Source: Antedon bifida (taxonomy: Eukaryota; Echinodermata; Crinoidea; Comatulida; Antedonidae). Taken from it: a stretch of 64,000 nucleotides of DNA. The number at the start of each line of letters is the position of its first letter. The stretch's first letter is position 1. The DNA lies in contig OY727099.1 of assembly GCA_963402885.1 (NCBI GenBank), positions 20,789,001 through 20,853,000 on the forward strand. The letters run 5' to 3'. Both the position numbers and the translations under genes were made by a program. Shown here piece by piece: positions 35,011 to 49,100 of the stretch. The notes beneath the pieces were generated by a model. It was not told the DNA's origin, ran no database searches, and was given only the letters and a program-made list of their open reading frames with translations.

Positions 35011-36090
35011 ACAAACAAGCTTTTTCTAATCAGAGCATTAAAACAGAATAAAAGAAACAGATCGTATTTACTAAAATTGTGGTAAATCATCATTATTAAT
35101 CATTATACACGTTTCCTATACTTTTTAAAAGCAGACCAGAATTAGAAGATAACGGAAAGATAAATCAATTTCAAAAGCTTTATTAGTTAATTATAAAACT
35201 AGTTTTAAACGTTGAAAATATGAACATTTATAAAAAAAATCGTAAAACTATTATTTAAATCTGTAACAGGAAACATTTTCTATTTACTTAAAAAAAGAGA
35301 CTAACATTACCAATTAGTAATTATTGACCTACTGGTTATAAACGTTACCACTATAATAATTCATTTATAAGAAATTAAAATTTTGAAACTATTATTCGAA
35401 TCTAGAACATTCAACAAACGTTTATAGAAGAAATATTATATAATAGGCCTAAATATTGTATACACTTATACACCTATATCCCACTTTGAATCACTCATAC
35501 GCCCTGTTAACATATGCTCGGACTTCGTGTACGCCTAGTGTGAGTATGAATATTACAACCGAACAATGATAATAATAATAATTAGCTTGTAGTGCATGCC
35601 ATATTAGGTATCTTGTTTATGTTAATGCCGAAAACATTTTTCTGTCTAATTATTAAAGCAATGTTTTCTCTAATGAAATTAATATTCACCAATATAACAT
35701 TGTATTGTATTGATGATGTGATGGGTGCGGTCGACAAAATGACGTAGTACAGGGTCGTGTGCAAATTTTTAAGTATGCCAATTCATGCATGCAGCCTTTT
35801 TGAGAGAATGTATATATTGCGTATTAACTGAACATTTTGAATATTGACCTAGGTTAGCTATACCCATTACTCCAAATCATCTACAGAAGAGTCTGAGTTT
35901 GAGTCTCTCTTTAGGGTGAGTTTTTTTCACATAGTTACTTAACTTACTGTTAAAAATTACATAAATCATTTTTATTTAATAGAGTTTTTCTCTTTTCGTT
36001 TCACCTTAAAATGTATGATATAATAGATTGTAAATTAAATCAGCTAATTAAATTAAAAATATCTAGATCGATTCTATCTAATTTTATTTA
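35011..36090. other. AT-rich interval between module loci, no gene
   Basis: No exon or repeat family recognised. Confidence 0.5.
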
Positions 36091-37905
36091 GAAAAGAACT
36101 CAATTTCAAGATGTCAGCCACATAATTTATCAGACAACTTTAAAAAAACAGTTTAGCAGAATCTTAAGCCACTAACCTATTTCTGATGATGTAGAATAAC
36201 ATAAAGTATAGTTTCTCTGTAACGTTAGCTTGCTACCAGGGAAGAGTGAGGAGACGAGTCTCACTCTTCCCTGTTTTGGTGGTTGCGTAGCGTATGCACA
36301 ATATAATCCGTAGGTGACATCAACGGTTCTCAGATCCTAAATGATTCTGAACCCCTGATACTAAATACCAATACCCGTTATGGCATTGTAATAATCACAA
36401 TAATAGATTCAACCAATGAAATATAAGCAAACAGACAACAATAACAGGATTTTAAAAGACCTGGATATTAGGAGTTGCTGAATACAAAGACGTCAAACAG
36501 GTAACACGTTATGTTGACCCTTATGTCCATAAATGGTTTGTTAAACTACCAAGATGGTAGATAAGTATAATAATGAATAAAATCACCCAATAGCAAGTAT
36601 AACATTTATAACGAATAAACTACAATACAGTAGAACCTCCTTTCGTACACCACTAATCAAATGACAGTACACTTTCCCTGACACTAAATTGAACAACAGC
36701 ACTATTTTAACATGTTGGCTAAGTCCTATCAAACCAACACACTTTTATCACTTTTTTGGGTATAGAATTCTGAAATTGTACAATACAATACAATGTACTT
36801 TATTACCTCAATATCGTCAAACACACCTATACGATGTAGGCCCAATGTTAATACAATCAAATGCAACAAATGTAACCCCTGCGTGTACTTTATAATACAA
36901 AGAACGTCCAACAATAACACATGGAATATTTTGATCAAAAGGAACGTTAACAACATATTTGGTAGGGCCTATCGTTTCCTTTCATATACATATACCAGAA
37001 TATTTCATGGTTAACAAACTCTATCGTAACTAAAGAGTGGGATTCTATTTCATGATTATATACACAAATGTTGAATGATAAAGTGGAGGCGGAAAGAAAA
37101 CAATATTTTAACAGAAATTAGGTGGTGCCACGTCTATCATCCCTTTTACAGTAAGATCTAAGACTAATACAAGATGATGCTACTCTCATCAAACCAACGC
37201 TAAATACACCATATCAAGGTGTACCCACTATGATCCTTAATCCCTCCACAAACTATGATTGATAACTAACTCGAACCTTGACAAACTAAAAGTAAGAATG
37301 AAAATGAGCTGGTTCTTAGTTTATTTCTCACATATTAAAACAAAAAAACGAAATTCAAAAGGTGAAGATACCAATGTTTTGTTAAGATCCTAATCCAGAT
37401 AAGATAAATTCTTGTTAAAGGAAAATCGAGACCTTGTTTAACTACTATAAAAGGTATTTTGTGTCTGTGAGCCTCTCCGTTTATAGTTGAAGCCCATTTT
37501 TGCAGGGTATTATTTCTATTTCACTGATCAATCACAGATATGGCGTGGGCTTGACTCTGTATTATTTAATCGGTATGTCGTTTGAAATACAATTATTTTA
37601 TGCTTTCTGATTATGCTAGTATCGACTAAATAAATATTCCCATTTACAGCTAGGCCGCCAGTTAAATCAGACATATTCGTAATTAGTTTAGTGGCAAGGG
37701 TCAACATTTCGAATTGGCTTATATTTTGTACATTGGTGGATCTTAATGTGAGGAAAACTGATTTTCGGACAATTTTGTTAATTGTTGGTGTATAATTTAC
37801 ATTAAATTTAATAAAGTAGAGAAATAAAATAAATAGAATACGATTAAACGGTGGTTTACCATTGTGGAAACTACTATATACCCATTTTGTTTGTACTCGC
37901 GCAGT
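36091..37905. repeat. Macrosatellite locus III: one full module, circularly permuted
   Basis: It begins exactly at the post-array segment (AGAAAAGAACTCAATTTCAA) and runs in order through hairpin (36238-36271), middle and TATAAAAGG segments to a single degraded array unit at 37850-37905. The copy therefore starts and stops at the hairpin array. Confidence 0.8.
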
Positions 37906-37911
37906 GATTTT

Positions 37912-38780
37912 TGGACAAAATACCAGCGCTATAGTATAGGAAATTTTTTAAAATTTCAACCGTTTTATTTTTCGACGTAACTGGTTACAATATCATAAAT
38001 TTGAATGCGCAGACGTAGCCTACATAATGTGTTCTGCGCATGTTACCTCAATATTATATACATAATTTATAAATGTCAATATTTGGCCATTTTTGGAAAA
38101 AATCCCTGAGCTATAGTACAGGGAATTTTTCAAAAAAATGGCCAAATTTCAACTGTTTTATTTTTCGACGTAACTGGTTACAATATCATAACTTTGCATG
38201 CCCAGACGTACATAATCTGTTCTGCTCATGTTACCTTAATATTATATACATATTTATAAATGTCAATATTTGGCCATTTTTTGAAACAAATTTCCACCCT
38301 TTTATTTTTCGACGTAACTGGTTACAATATCATAAATGTGCATGCGCAGACGTACATAATGTGTCCTGCACATGTTAGCTCAATAGTATAATATGCCTAT
38401 TTTAAAATGTCGAAATTTTGCCAATTTCCGAAAAAAAACCTTGTGCAATACTACAGGGATTTTTTAAAAAAATGTTGAATTTCGTCCCTTTCATTTTTCG
38501 ACGTAACTGGTACGGTCCCAATATCATAAATTTGCATGCGCAGACGAGCATAATGTGTTCTGCGCATGTTATCTCAATATTATATTCATATTTTAAAGTC
38601 AATATTTGACAGTTTTTCGAGAAAAAAAATCTGCGAATGTTGCGCCAATATTTAGGAAATTTGACAGAAAATGTTGAACCTTTTTATTTTTGTACATTTA
38701 ACTGGATACTATATCATAATTTTACATTTCAAAGTCGACCCTTTTATTTTCTACGTAATTGGTAGGGACTAGTTAGAAGT
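37912..38780. repeat. Satellite of ~190-bp units (five units)
   Basis: TTTTTCGACGTAACTGGTTAC recurs near 37971, 38164, 38308 and 38497, with a degenerate copy near 38690. Spacing is 189-193 bp except one 144-bp unit with an internal deletion. Each unit also has a hairpin-like TTTGGCCATTTT...AAATGGCCAAAT part and a CATGCGCAGACG / CTGCGCATGTTA pair resembling NRF1 half sites. Short frames in both strands are by-products of the repeat. Confidence 0.85.
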
Positions 38781-41700
38781 GGTTGATATAGGTATACAGG
38801 ACATTATTATTGCATAATAATTATTTGGAAATTGTTGCCATTTTCGAAAAAAATTTGTAAAACCAATACTATATAGTATAATAGTACAGTACATAGAATC
38901 TAGAAAAAAATAATATATTGTCATTTAAAATGCGCAAATACTGCTAAACATCACGTATGCAGTATTGTCTTGGTACATGGACTTTAAAATTGGGTCACAG
39001 TGATGAAGATGACATTTCAGTTCATTTCTAAATAAATACCATTTAAAAAAATATGCAAAACCAACGTCCTTTATTCTTAGACAGAACTAAATACATAAAA
39101 ATAGTTACCATGAAACTGTTGTGATATTTATGTGCTGTACAACATATAAAGCAAAGTGAATCACACAGTAACACTTTATCCATGATATTTACCCAAATCT
39201 AGAATTTTGATTTGAGGAACTGAAAAAAAAAATCCCAAGTAAGGCACTAAGAGAAAAACACAATACTTAGGAGACACTTTTTTATGATGCCAAACTGTAT
39301 GGTGATAAAATCTGCGTAGTGTAAAAGGCACCCAACCTGAACCAAACTCTGGTCTTCTTCATGATATGCAGACGCTCAACTACTAGACCAATGGGGTATT
39401 CATGGTAGTACAGTGGGCAACAGGGTACGCATTTATCAATACTTTTTTTTTTAAGTCAAGAAAGTTAAGAAGTACAGTACTGAAGCTTTATTTATTAACT
39501 TAATTTAACAGTTGCTATGGAATGAAAATGTTTAGATATTTTGAAAACCAAAATCATTGGCTTAAATCAAAGTTAAGTAAATATTTTCACGTTTTCTGCA
39601 CATTCCAAAAGATAAACAGTTTTTGTAAAAAATAGTTGGATAAGTAAAACTCTGAAGTTTTTCACTTAACTATTTTGACTTAAGCAAAACGATTGATAAA
39701 TTCCAATCCCGGTAAAAACAAGCCCTTCTCAGCAAAAAATACAAATATTATTTTCATATTTAAATAATCTAAATTTTGTCAGAAATAATGTCCTAATTTC
39801 CTCTCTTATCAAACCATCTATAATTATACAGTACATCCAAAATACAACATAGAATAATCCCCAATACATTTTTATATACAGCATAATTTTCGAAAAATAA
39901 AATCAGATAAATACATTATACAAAAAGATCTCTTTTATACATGAATATATCAGTTAAGAACTCAACATGATTTTGGAAACTGTAAATATAAAAGAGAAAC
40001 AGTTCAAATACAGTCCCGCTGCAGACCGATAATATCAACTAACTATAATTAATATCATAAACCTCTTGAAATTCACGTTATATATATAAAGATCTGTCTA
40101 CACTATCAAACTTTATGAGAAAAAAAATGTGCCCATATATGGACATGATGACATATCACTACCATATTTGGGCACATCACACATTTTTTGTCACATCAAG
40201 TTTGATAGTGTAGAAAGAGCTTAAGGATTGGCTATTAGACACTACAGTATAAGGTAAGGATATTTTAAGAAATGTAATGGTAATTTCAATTAATGCCATC
40301 TCACACACTGTGTCGCACGTTGTATAAGATTTCATTTATATCAAAATATCAAGTCTTTTAATTAATAACTACTGTATATAAGTTGTCATCAGAAAATATG
40401 ACAGTTGAATTAGCTAGCATATAGGTTACCATTAATATAATAGGGCACTATCAGTATACACAATGCAAATATAAAGTACATTAAGTAATATAAACGTTTG
40501 TTTACATTTAGTGTACTGATACATGGATGCACATACAAAATTCAGAGTATATCAAGTTATCATGAATATGAAATGTGGGGACATTTGCTTGTCCAATTGG
40601 TCAAGTTGCTGTCCAGGTGACCAGTTAGGAATTTAAAATAGAATATATGCTCATCATGAGTACAGTATGGTCCAGATTGGACTTACTGCTCTTAATATTT
40701 ACAATTAACTTATTTGGTCATAAAATAAAAATCTGCATACAGGTGGCTTAAATCATGGCCAACATTATTTTTAAAGTATGTCCGATCAAATATTTAGTAA
40801 GTAATATATACAGCCTAGAATACATAACCCTTTTTTGGCTTTTTATAGATACAATTTATTCAGTTGGTCAATAATAATAATAATAATTGATATTCTCTTA
40901 TAAATATCATACAATTTGTTTATTTTTGTGTAATTTTATATGTATTATATTAATGTTTTCTTTATCAAAAGCAGCATAGTTTAAAAATTGAAAATACATT
41001 TTATCTTGTTTTTTTACAATAAAAGTTTGTAAGGTGGAAGCAGTCAAGATGGTTTAAAACAGAATTATTCTAAAAACTGAACATAATCAACTTAATATAG
41101 CCTACATACTCTATTTAATAATTATATTAGTTATCATTTTTAATTATATAATTACAGTCATTTGATTGGACGATTTTGGGTCACTTGGTGTGCAATAGTA
41201 TGTACTATTTAACGATCGTGTAATAATACTTTCTTCATTTTTTTTTTGTGTATGAAAAAAAGTGAAATTGAATATATGCATCGTCTGTTCTTTTGCGAAC
41301 GGAAGCAGCAATGCGCACGACACAATCTTTCAGAACAATGACAAGATTTACTTAAAACAAATAATGAATGTTTTTATATTTGTGTGATGGTACAGATAAT
41401 ATCAGTAATGAGTCCCAAACAATTCTGTTTTCACCGCATGAAATTATTTGTACCATCGCACCCATAGACATACATTATTTGTATAACATTGAATCATATT
41501 ACAATGATGTGTATTTAATTTCTTACAGTTTAATTTCACTGTCCTAAAGTTTGTATGGTGAGGGTATTGTAACTATCTTAATATATCTTAGTATAACAGA
41601 ATGTATGTGAAAAATAAAAATTGTGTAATTGTAATAAATTTGGTCGACAAAATGGTAAAATAATTGATAGTAATATTTATAGCAAGAAGAGAAACGTTTT

Positions 41701-42130
41701 ATGGTCAATAATTGTAGACAAATACGCATAATATAAAACATTGTTGTGGACAGACGAACGGGTGGCGTTTGGTGGCAGCACTCGACATGAAGGAACCCTT
41801 AGGGGAGTAGAAAGTTGTGGTATGTGTCGTCCACACCTGTACGCAATTCAGCCCAGTAGGCTGCAAGTCGCAGGTTATTCCCCCATTTACAAAACGTACA
41901 AAGAATTGTTACATAACCCTGATATATCTTCTTTCACATCGTAACTAGTTAAACCACAAGCTATTAGAATACCTAGATCAATGTTGATTTACCTTATAAA
42001 AAGTAGTATGTTATATGCAAGCTGTGTTGAGATTACCACTGTGTCATAATGCAGACAATAAATATAACCATTTATGGGCATGATGACATCATTTCATAAC
42101 AATAGACATAGCAAAACTTTATTATCCATT
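38781..42130. other. AT-rich region downstream of ZDHHC14, no gene recognised
   Basis: Apart from one MITE at 40089-40222 and (ATA)n at 40868-40888, nothing coding is supported. A frame at 41741-41944 has more balanced composition but no recognisable domain. The ZDHHC14 3' untranslated region may extend into the right edge. Confidence 0.45.
40089..40222. mobile_element. MITE family T (TCTACACTATCAAAC ends), copy 1
   Basis: Terminal inverted repeats of about 20 bp: GATCTGTCTACACTATCAAA and TTTGATAGTGTAGAAAGAGC. The interior has GTGCCCATATATGGACATGA and CACTACCATATTTGGGCAC, itself a near palindrome. TTTA/TA-rich borders. No ORF. Confidence 0.85.
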
Positions 42131-42135
42131 ACATA

Positions 42136-42259
42136 AAGCTCTGCCTACACTATCAAACTTTATGTGACAAAAAAAATAAGTGCCCATATATGGACACGAT
42201 GACATCATATCACTACCATATTTTTTTGTCAAGCTAGTTTGATAGTGTAGACAGAGCTT
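42136..42259. mobile_element. MITE family T, copy 2
   Basis: Same ends (AGCTCTGCCTACACTATC, GATAGTGTAGACAGAGCT) and interior as 40089-40222. The right half is shortened. Confidence 0.85.
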
Positions 42260-42286
42260 AAGATGTTGTTTTCTAAAGAAGCGTTT

Positions 42287-42715
42287 CTACTTATTTACCC
42301 AGGTAAATGAGTTTCTACTTATTTACCTGGGTAAATTAGTTTCTACTTATTTACCCGGGTAAATGAGTTTCTAATTATTTACTCAGGTAAATGCATTTCT
42401 ACTTATTCAACAGGGTAAATCAGTTTCTAATTATTTACCCAGGTAAATGACCAGGGTAAACGAGTTTCTACTTATTTACCCGGGTAAATGAGTTTCTACT
42501 TATTTACCAGGGTAAATCAGTTTCTACTTATTTACCCAGGTAAATGAGTTTCTACTTATTTACCAGGGTAAATCGGTTTCTACTTATTTACCCAGGTAAA
42601 TGAGTTTCTACTTATTTACCAGGGTAAATCAGTTTCTACTTATTTACCCAGGTAAATGCATTTCTACTTATTTACCAGGGTAAATCAGTTTCTACTTATT
42701 TACCTGGGTAAGTTG
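42287..42715. repeat. 28-bp minisatellite with palindromic ATTTACCCGGGTAAAT
   Basis: About 15 units of GTTTCTACTTATTTACC + (C/A)(C/A)GGGTAAATGA type. Some units contain the perfect 16-bp palindrome ATTTACCCGGGTAAAT. From about 42500 on, two unit types (ACCAGGGTAAATCAG and ACCCAGGTAAATGAG) alternate, giving a 56-bp higher-order period. It begins about 140 bp past the ZDHHC14 stop codon, so it probably lies in its 3' UTR. Confidence 0.9.
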
Positions 42716-42855
42716 GCTTCTAGGATCAATATTGCTGACTTTGGCCAGAAAACTTTCTGGGTAAATATCTATTTAAATTTAAACAGGCACTATGTCTTCT
42801 GACCATATATGGTAAATTAAAAGTGTTAGTCTGAACACAGCTTTTACAACTGGTC

Positions 42856-43118
42856 CTATAAGTCACTCTGCATAAACCGTCTCTCCAACGTAGATGTTCC
42901 ATCTGGTGACACTGGTTCCTCATCCAGAAGTGGCTGCATCTCTGGCATTGACTTCCGTTTCGTAGTCGGTGTCATGCTATCAATATTAGTCTCTTGGTAC
43001 TGACACTTTGTGGGTGTTGAATTAGGTGTGCCATTGTCTTTACTGACAAGCTGGGCTGTCTCTATGTTCGTTTCCATGTTGATTGTTGTGGTGAGTGTTG
43101 GCATGGAGATGACAGCCT
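42856..43118 (-). CDS. ZDHHC14: ZDHHC14 last coding exon (C-terminal tail)
   Basis: Acceptor CTACCCATTTCAG|AGGCTG, stop TGA at 42858-42856. Encodes [20 protein letters not shown] through [16 protein letters not shown] to RRFMQSDL. Polar, Thr/Ser/Pro-rich and disordered-looking, like ZDHHC14 tails. Further small exons between this and exon 8 (6 kb) cannot be excluded. Confidence 0.75.
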
Positions 43119-46100
43119 CTGAAATGGGTAGATCTCCATTTTCCTTTACATTTCAATACAAAATAATTGAAAACACATTATGTACATAGAATTGGAATAT
43201 ATCGAGTTAAGAATTCTATAGAAAAAAAACAAGAATCTTTAAAAAGTTTTTTGATAAATTTGAACAAAGTAGTTAGCATAGTATAGTAATAATTATTAGC
43301 TGATATGGAAATGAGGTATTGAAGATGTTAGTTGCAAGTAAGAAAAACATGTGAATAGTACAGAAATTAATGAAATAAAATTAACCCATATCAATGCATT
43401 GGCGTAGTAGCATATATAATTCTAAACGCTAATTAAAAAATAGTATATTTTTAAAATAACTTTCCACAAATATATTAGCAACTTATTATGTTATAATATA
43501 AGTATAATAATATGGGAGTACAAATGGTTGCTAAGCAACAATAGGTGAGAGGAAACAAACAGAAAAGAAACACAGATGAAGGAAAGATCACCAAATTTGA
43601 TACATTTTAACGAAAAATTATGGCACCAATTTAAATTTTAAAAAAATAAATAAACTAAACAATACCCCTTTCCTCAATAAATATGATTGTCAAGTAGCTG
43701 AAGTATTAATCTTAGTATCCAGTATAACACAAACTAGAAATGGCTTCATAAAAATGTAGTTTCATAAAAATCATAAACGGTTGCACAAATAACTTTATAA
43801 TTTCTTACCAACACAACCAAATGCACAAGGGCGGCTTCTAAAAAATAATTTGACCTATGACAGAAGACTAATGGTTTGTGGGATTGCTGGAAACGTTGAA
43901 ATATGTCAGAACACACAGGATGTACTTTTTGCATGTTTGTTTACATACCTGAAATTGCTCTAGAATGCACTCAGCTCTCGTAAATGTGTGTACAGTGCTT
44001 AGAAGATATTCTACGCTTTATTCATACCAAACTATACATACCGTAGCCTTGAAAGGCTGTTTCCCACCAGACGAGACAGAGAGCAATCAACATGATCAAT
44101 CAAAGAGATTCGTTTGGATTTGGAGTTGAATAATTGCGCACAACAAATGATAATTTACGAAAGAAGTAGCTAAAAAAAAAGGCTGACTGAATCTGCCTTT
44201 ACGAGGCAAATTACTGCTCAAAACTTAAGTAGCTTGGCACAGCCAAGAGACCTACAGATTACATGGCTACTTAAAAGTACTGTAAGCTGCTAATCACCAC
44301 ATCATGCATGTACTGATAATTAGTCTTGTGAGGAAAGGGGCTTGCTCGGTACGATGGTAAACTTACGGTAATAACACCATGCATGGTGATATCTCTTCTT
44401 TACTGATTGTTAGTAATGGGTATGTGACCAGCCTGCGATGGATCCTTTTTTTGGCATGCAACAAAAACAGGAAAAAGCAACAAATTAGGTTAAAATGGAT
44501 ACAAATAAGCAAACTGTGTTCTAATATAAAATAAAATATGAATTAAAATATAATCATCTTTCAGTGATATGGATACACTGGTATGCCTATTCTATCAGCC
44601 AAAACTCTGTATCTAAAGTGGTCCAGTATCATAGGCAAATTCTATGATACAGCAGCTCATGCGATTCACATGTTATAACTGTATCACACCCTTAACCCAG
44701 GGAACCCTGCCTAAACTGCTATGATACAGGCACTACATGTGATACACACGTGACACTGTATTATGGAATTTGCATATGATACTGGACAAATATTGTCATT
44801 TGTGGATAAATAATGATTAGCAAACAAAATTAACAAATATTAAATTTATAATATTCATTTATTTATCATCATCATCAGCCGTTGTCAGTCCACTGCTGGA
44901 CGAATTTATTTATAGGCTAGCACTAAATATTTTTATCTAAATTAGGCATTTTAAATGTGCATTTTAGGCATGCGTGATAGGCCTGCTATAGCAACAAAAG
45001 GGTTCGGCAAGAAGGTACAGTATTGATGGGTTTAAACTATCTTGGAATTTAAAGATATATTGTCCCCCCAAAAAAACAATTTTAAAACATTTTGTTGTTG
45101 AATATGCCCTTTTACTGTCACATAGCCATTCACAAAAAACTGGATGGAAAAAAAAAATTATTTTCCTGAAAAAAAAATTTTATTTTTAATAATCTGTCAG
45201 ACAAGGGTTTTGGTTAAAATTAACCGTTTCTCTTGTCATTTTATAATAATTTATTTGTTTTTATTTTTTTTTCTACAGAAGTGAATAACTTTATTAAAAC
45301 TGCAAAATGGCCTATTCAATGTCTGATTTTATTAATCTTTATTTTTCAGGTTTTTGGGGGACAATACTTTAATTTAAATACTAGGGACTTGCTTGTTAAT
45401 AAATGTTAATATAAATATTATAGAAACATTTGAATGGCATAGAGACTAGAAAGTAATCACACAGTATAAATTAATGCTGAAACATAAGCAGCAATTATTT
45501 TAATCAATTTTATAAATATTTAACAAAGGTATATGGGTAGCTATCATTGTCAACACATTCTACATTATGTGGTTTTTAATTTATTATTTGATACACAAAA
45601 TATTAATTTTTAACAGATTTATGGCCACCATATTGTTGATTCCCCCTCCAGTCAGCAGTACGCCCTCTAGTCTTCGGCTTATATTATTTCTATGGTAGGG
45701 TAGCTATGGATTTAAAGAAACCATGATTCTTATCGGTAATAAATAATGCACTATTTGCTACTATAGCACGTTTAAACAACAAACGTTTATGTTATATTAG
45801 TATATTATGCAGTTGGTTCAGGTAAAACCCTACTATGTTAAATTAAACAATGTTATTTGAGATTACATTAAAATAATGTATTTAGCCATGCCATAATCAA
45901 TGGAAAGATATTGATAAGGCCATAGAAACATACTGTAACATCCTGTATTCAATTTAAAATCATTTTTGATTATATCAGGGGAGAGTGAAATTACACTCTT
46001 CCCTGATTATATTAAAGATTGTCCCTTAAACAATTTATTTTTTAACATTTTTTTTTTAATTTGCCATTTTAATGTCACATAGTTATTTCCTTTGACCAAA

Positions 46101-49100
46101 ACTGGATCGAAAAAAAAAAATTCATTAATTGTTGATCTTTTCATTTAGTAATAGAAATTATGCAATTCAACAAATGAAATAGTTTCCAGTGCAAACATTC
46201 TCAAGTAACATGCCAAGAAGCAGATAACACCAACTTTTATGTTAATTTAATTATTAATTTATCTAATCTATAAAAAAGGAGACTTCTGTATTGTGGAAAA
46301 ATGTTGTTGAATAATAATAATAATAATAATATCATGGATTTATATAGCGCCTAATGTTGTGAAGCGCTGTACGAAAACTAATACGATAAAAGGGATTCCA
46401 ATCATGACAAAAAAAAAACCAAATCAAACTAAGGGGATACGCCTTTGTCGCTAACAAGGGATCGGTCTAATTGAACCCTAGTCAGCAGATGAATGTATCC
46501 AGAACTTAAAATTGGATGATGAGCAGGGGCAGATTCAAGGGGGACCCAGCCGGTCCCTACTGCCTGAATTTCCAAAATTGTAATGCAAAATATAGGACAT
46601 CAAATTAAGCTCAACCATTCATTTCACCATTTTTAGGCCCTGGGCCTCTCCTATTTCAAAATCCTGGATCCTCAATAAGTCCTAATGTTATCAGAATTAC
46701 AATCAACCAGGATGCAGTTGGGCCAACTTGATTGGAACCCTTTCAACCTATGCTTGCCTACAGTAGTATTATTTTCTCAATTGTATATTCTACTAAATTT
46801 CTTCAAGAAATGTTTCATTACAGTGCTGTATTGATTAATGATAGATGCCATACAGTAATCAATATTATTATTGCTAAAACATGCCTTTTATAGACCGCCA
46901 TGTCTACTATATTTCTTTCTTTTCTACCTTTTCATTGTCAAAACTATGGTTTAGTCTAGGATCACATTTTATCAATCACACTTAGCTAAGAAATAATTTT
47001 ATTTTAAGTGAATTATTTTGCTTAAGTCAGTTTTCAAAATAACATAAGCAAATATTTTTTTATGTATTTAAAAAAATATACTGTATATAAATCTTGATTT
47101 GAAGATTTGTTAGATAAAATAAAGCTTTAGTTTTTCGCTATCTTTACCTAGGCTAAAAATGTTAAGTTCTTTTTGTATATAGAAAGTAGAAAGCTCTGTC
47201 TACACTATCTAACTAGTTTGAGAAAAAAAGTATAATGCACCCAAATATGGTAGTGCATAACATCTCTATGGGCAGTGATATGCCCAAATATGGTAGTGAT
47301 ATCATGTCCATATATGTGTACATCACATTTTTTGTCACATAAAGTTTGATAGTGTATACAGATCTTTACATACAGTACAGTATGTGACAAAATGTGGTAT
47401 GAACATTGAAATGGTCATTCAATAAACCGTATGTACAATATAAATGAAGATATGATTAATGACAATGAAACAATCACAATGTACTAAAAATAGTTAACGA
47501 TGTCTTTTCTCTAAATGAGGCATGATTGTACTATTTTAATGACATCATTTGGGTACAGTATTTAAACAAATATATGTCCTAATAAAAAAATATTCATTAA
47601 TGTACTATTGTTGTATTCACTATATTCACTGATCAATCAATGATTTTTCCGCAAAAAAACTACAATCAGTGAATAATGGTTTCTCTCTAGTACTTAAAAA
47701 AACAGTAACTGTTATTTCTAGCTTTCTGTATATTAGCTGACAGCCTATGGATTGTGTATTCTAAAATGACAGCCTATGAATTTAGTATTCTAAAATGACA
47801 GCCTACTGTATGAATTGTGTATTCTAAAAACCTAATGAATAACTTGTTTGTTGACGTGCCAGGCTATTAACTAACATTCTCATTCTTCATGCAATACCTT
47901 GCAAACATTTTGTTTCTTGAGAACCCACAATGGGTTCATATATCCACCTTCTTCCTAAAAACATTAAAATTTGGTAATAAATTAAATATATTTATTTTTC
48001 ATTCCATATTTAGACAGCATACCAAGAAATGGAGAATCATATTGTGTAAAAATGAAGTAGTAAATCAGTTCACATGACATAGACACAAGCAACATCTCAT
48101 AACAATTTATTGGCCTATGAAATAGCAGATTTAACCTTCAACCTGTGGAAATCCATTTACAAGACAAACACACAAGATGCTCTCTCTGTTATTAAGAACA
48201 TTTTATGGATAAAATATCTTAATTTCCGCTTTTTAATCAAGTTTATTAAAAAAGGCATGGTTTTTACTAATTTACCTGACTTATTGATGTTTATAATAGA
48301 GTGTTATTAGCATAAAAATCTTGTTGCAAATAAAAAAATAGCATCGGCAATAGAGTTTGACTAAAGCTCTGTCTACACTATCACTAGTTTGACAAAAAAA
48401 GTGTTATGTGCCCAAATATGGTAGTGATATGACATCATCATATCCATATATGGGCACATCACATTTTTTTGTCACATAAAGTTTGATAGTGTAGACAAGG
48501 CTTTTAAGGCTTTATCTTCTTAAAAGAAGGTAAAGAACAAAAAAGCAACCTTTTAAACTTTCTTATGGAAGTACATTGTTGAATAGCCACAATCTCAGAA
48601 GCAGAAATGTGGGTGTAATGTATCAGTTTGTTTGAGATAGTTGACTTAGCTATACTACAACCATGCATAAATAAAATGTTTATAGAATAATATAATAAAA
48701 AAACAAAGAGTATAGGAAAGAGTAGAAATGTTGGCAAAAGGATTAAGTCTATTCAGAATATAACTTGTATAATAATTTATTGATTAATTGATAAATTTAT
48801 GCGATCAATTTCCAGTGCAGAGACGGCTTTGTAGATGTGCTTAATTATCTGTGGTCTACACCTGATTATCTGAACTGTATCTCCACATATGGCAGCCAGT
48901 ATCATAGGCAAACTCTGTAATACAGTGTCATATGTATCACATGTTACATCTGTATCACAGGCAAATTCTGTAATACAATGTCACATATGTATCTACATGT
49001 GGCACATGTATCATAGGCTATAAGCCTAACCGAACTTTATGGTTTACCAAGTTAAACTCATTTTTATTTGTTATTTTTAATTCCAAATTAACTGACATTA

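Noticed and set aside
41741-41944. 67-codon ORF with balanced composition
   Set aside because: No recognisable family, no splice context; kept only as a remark.
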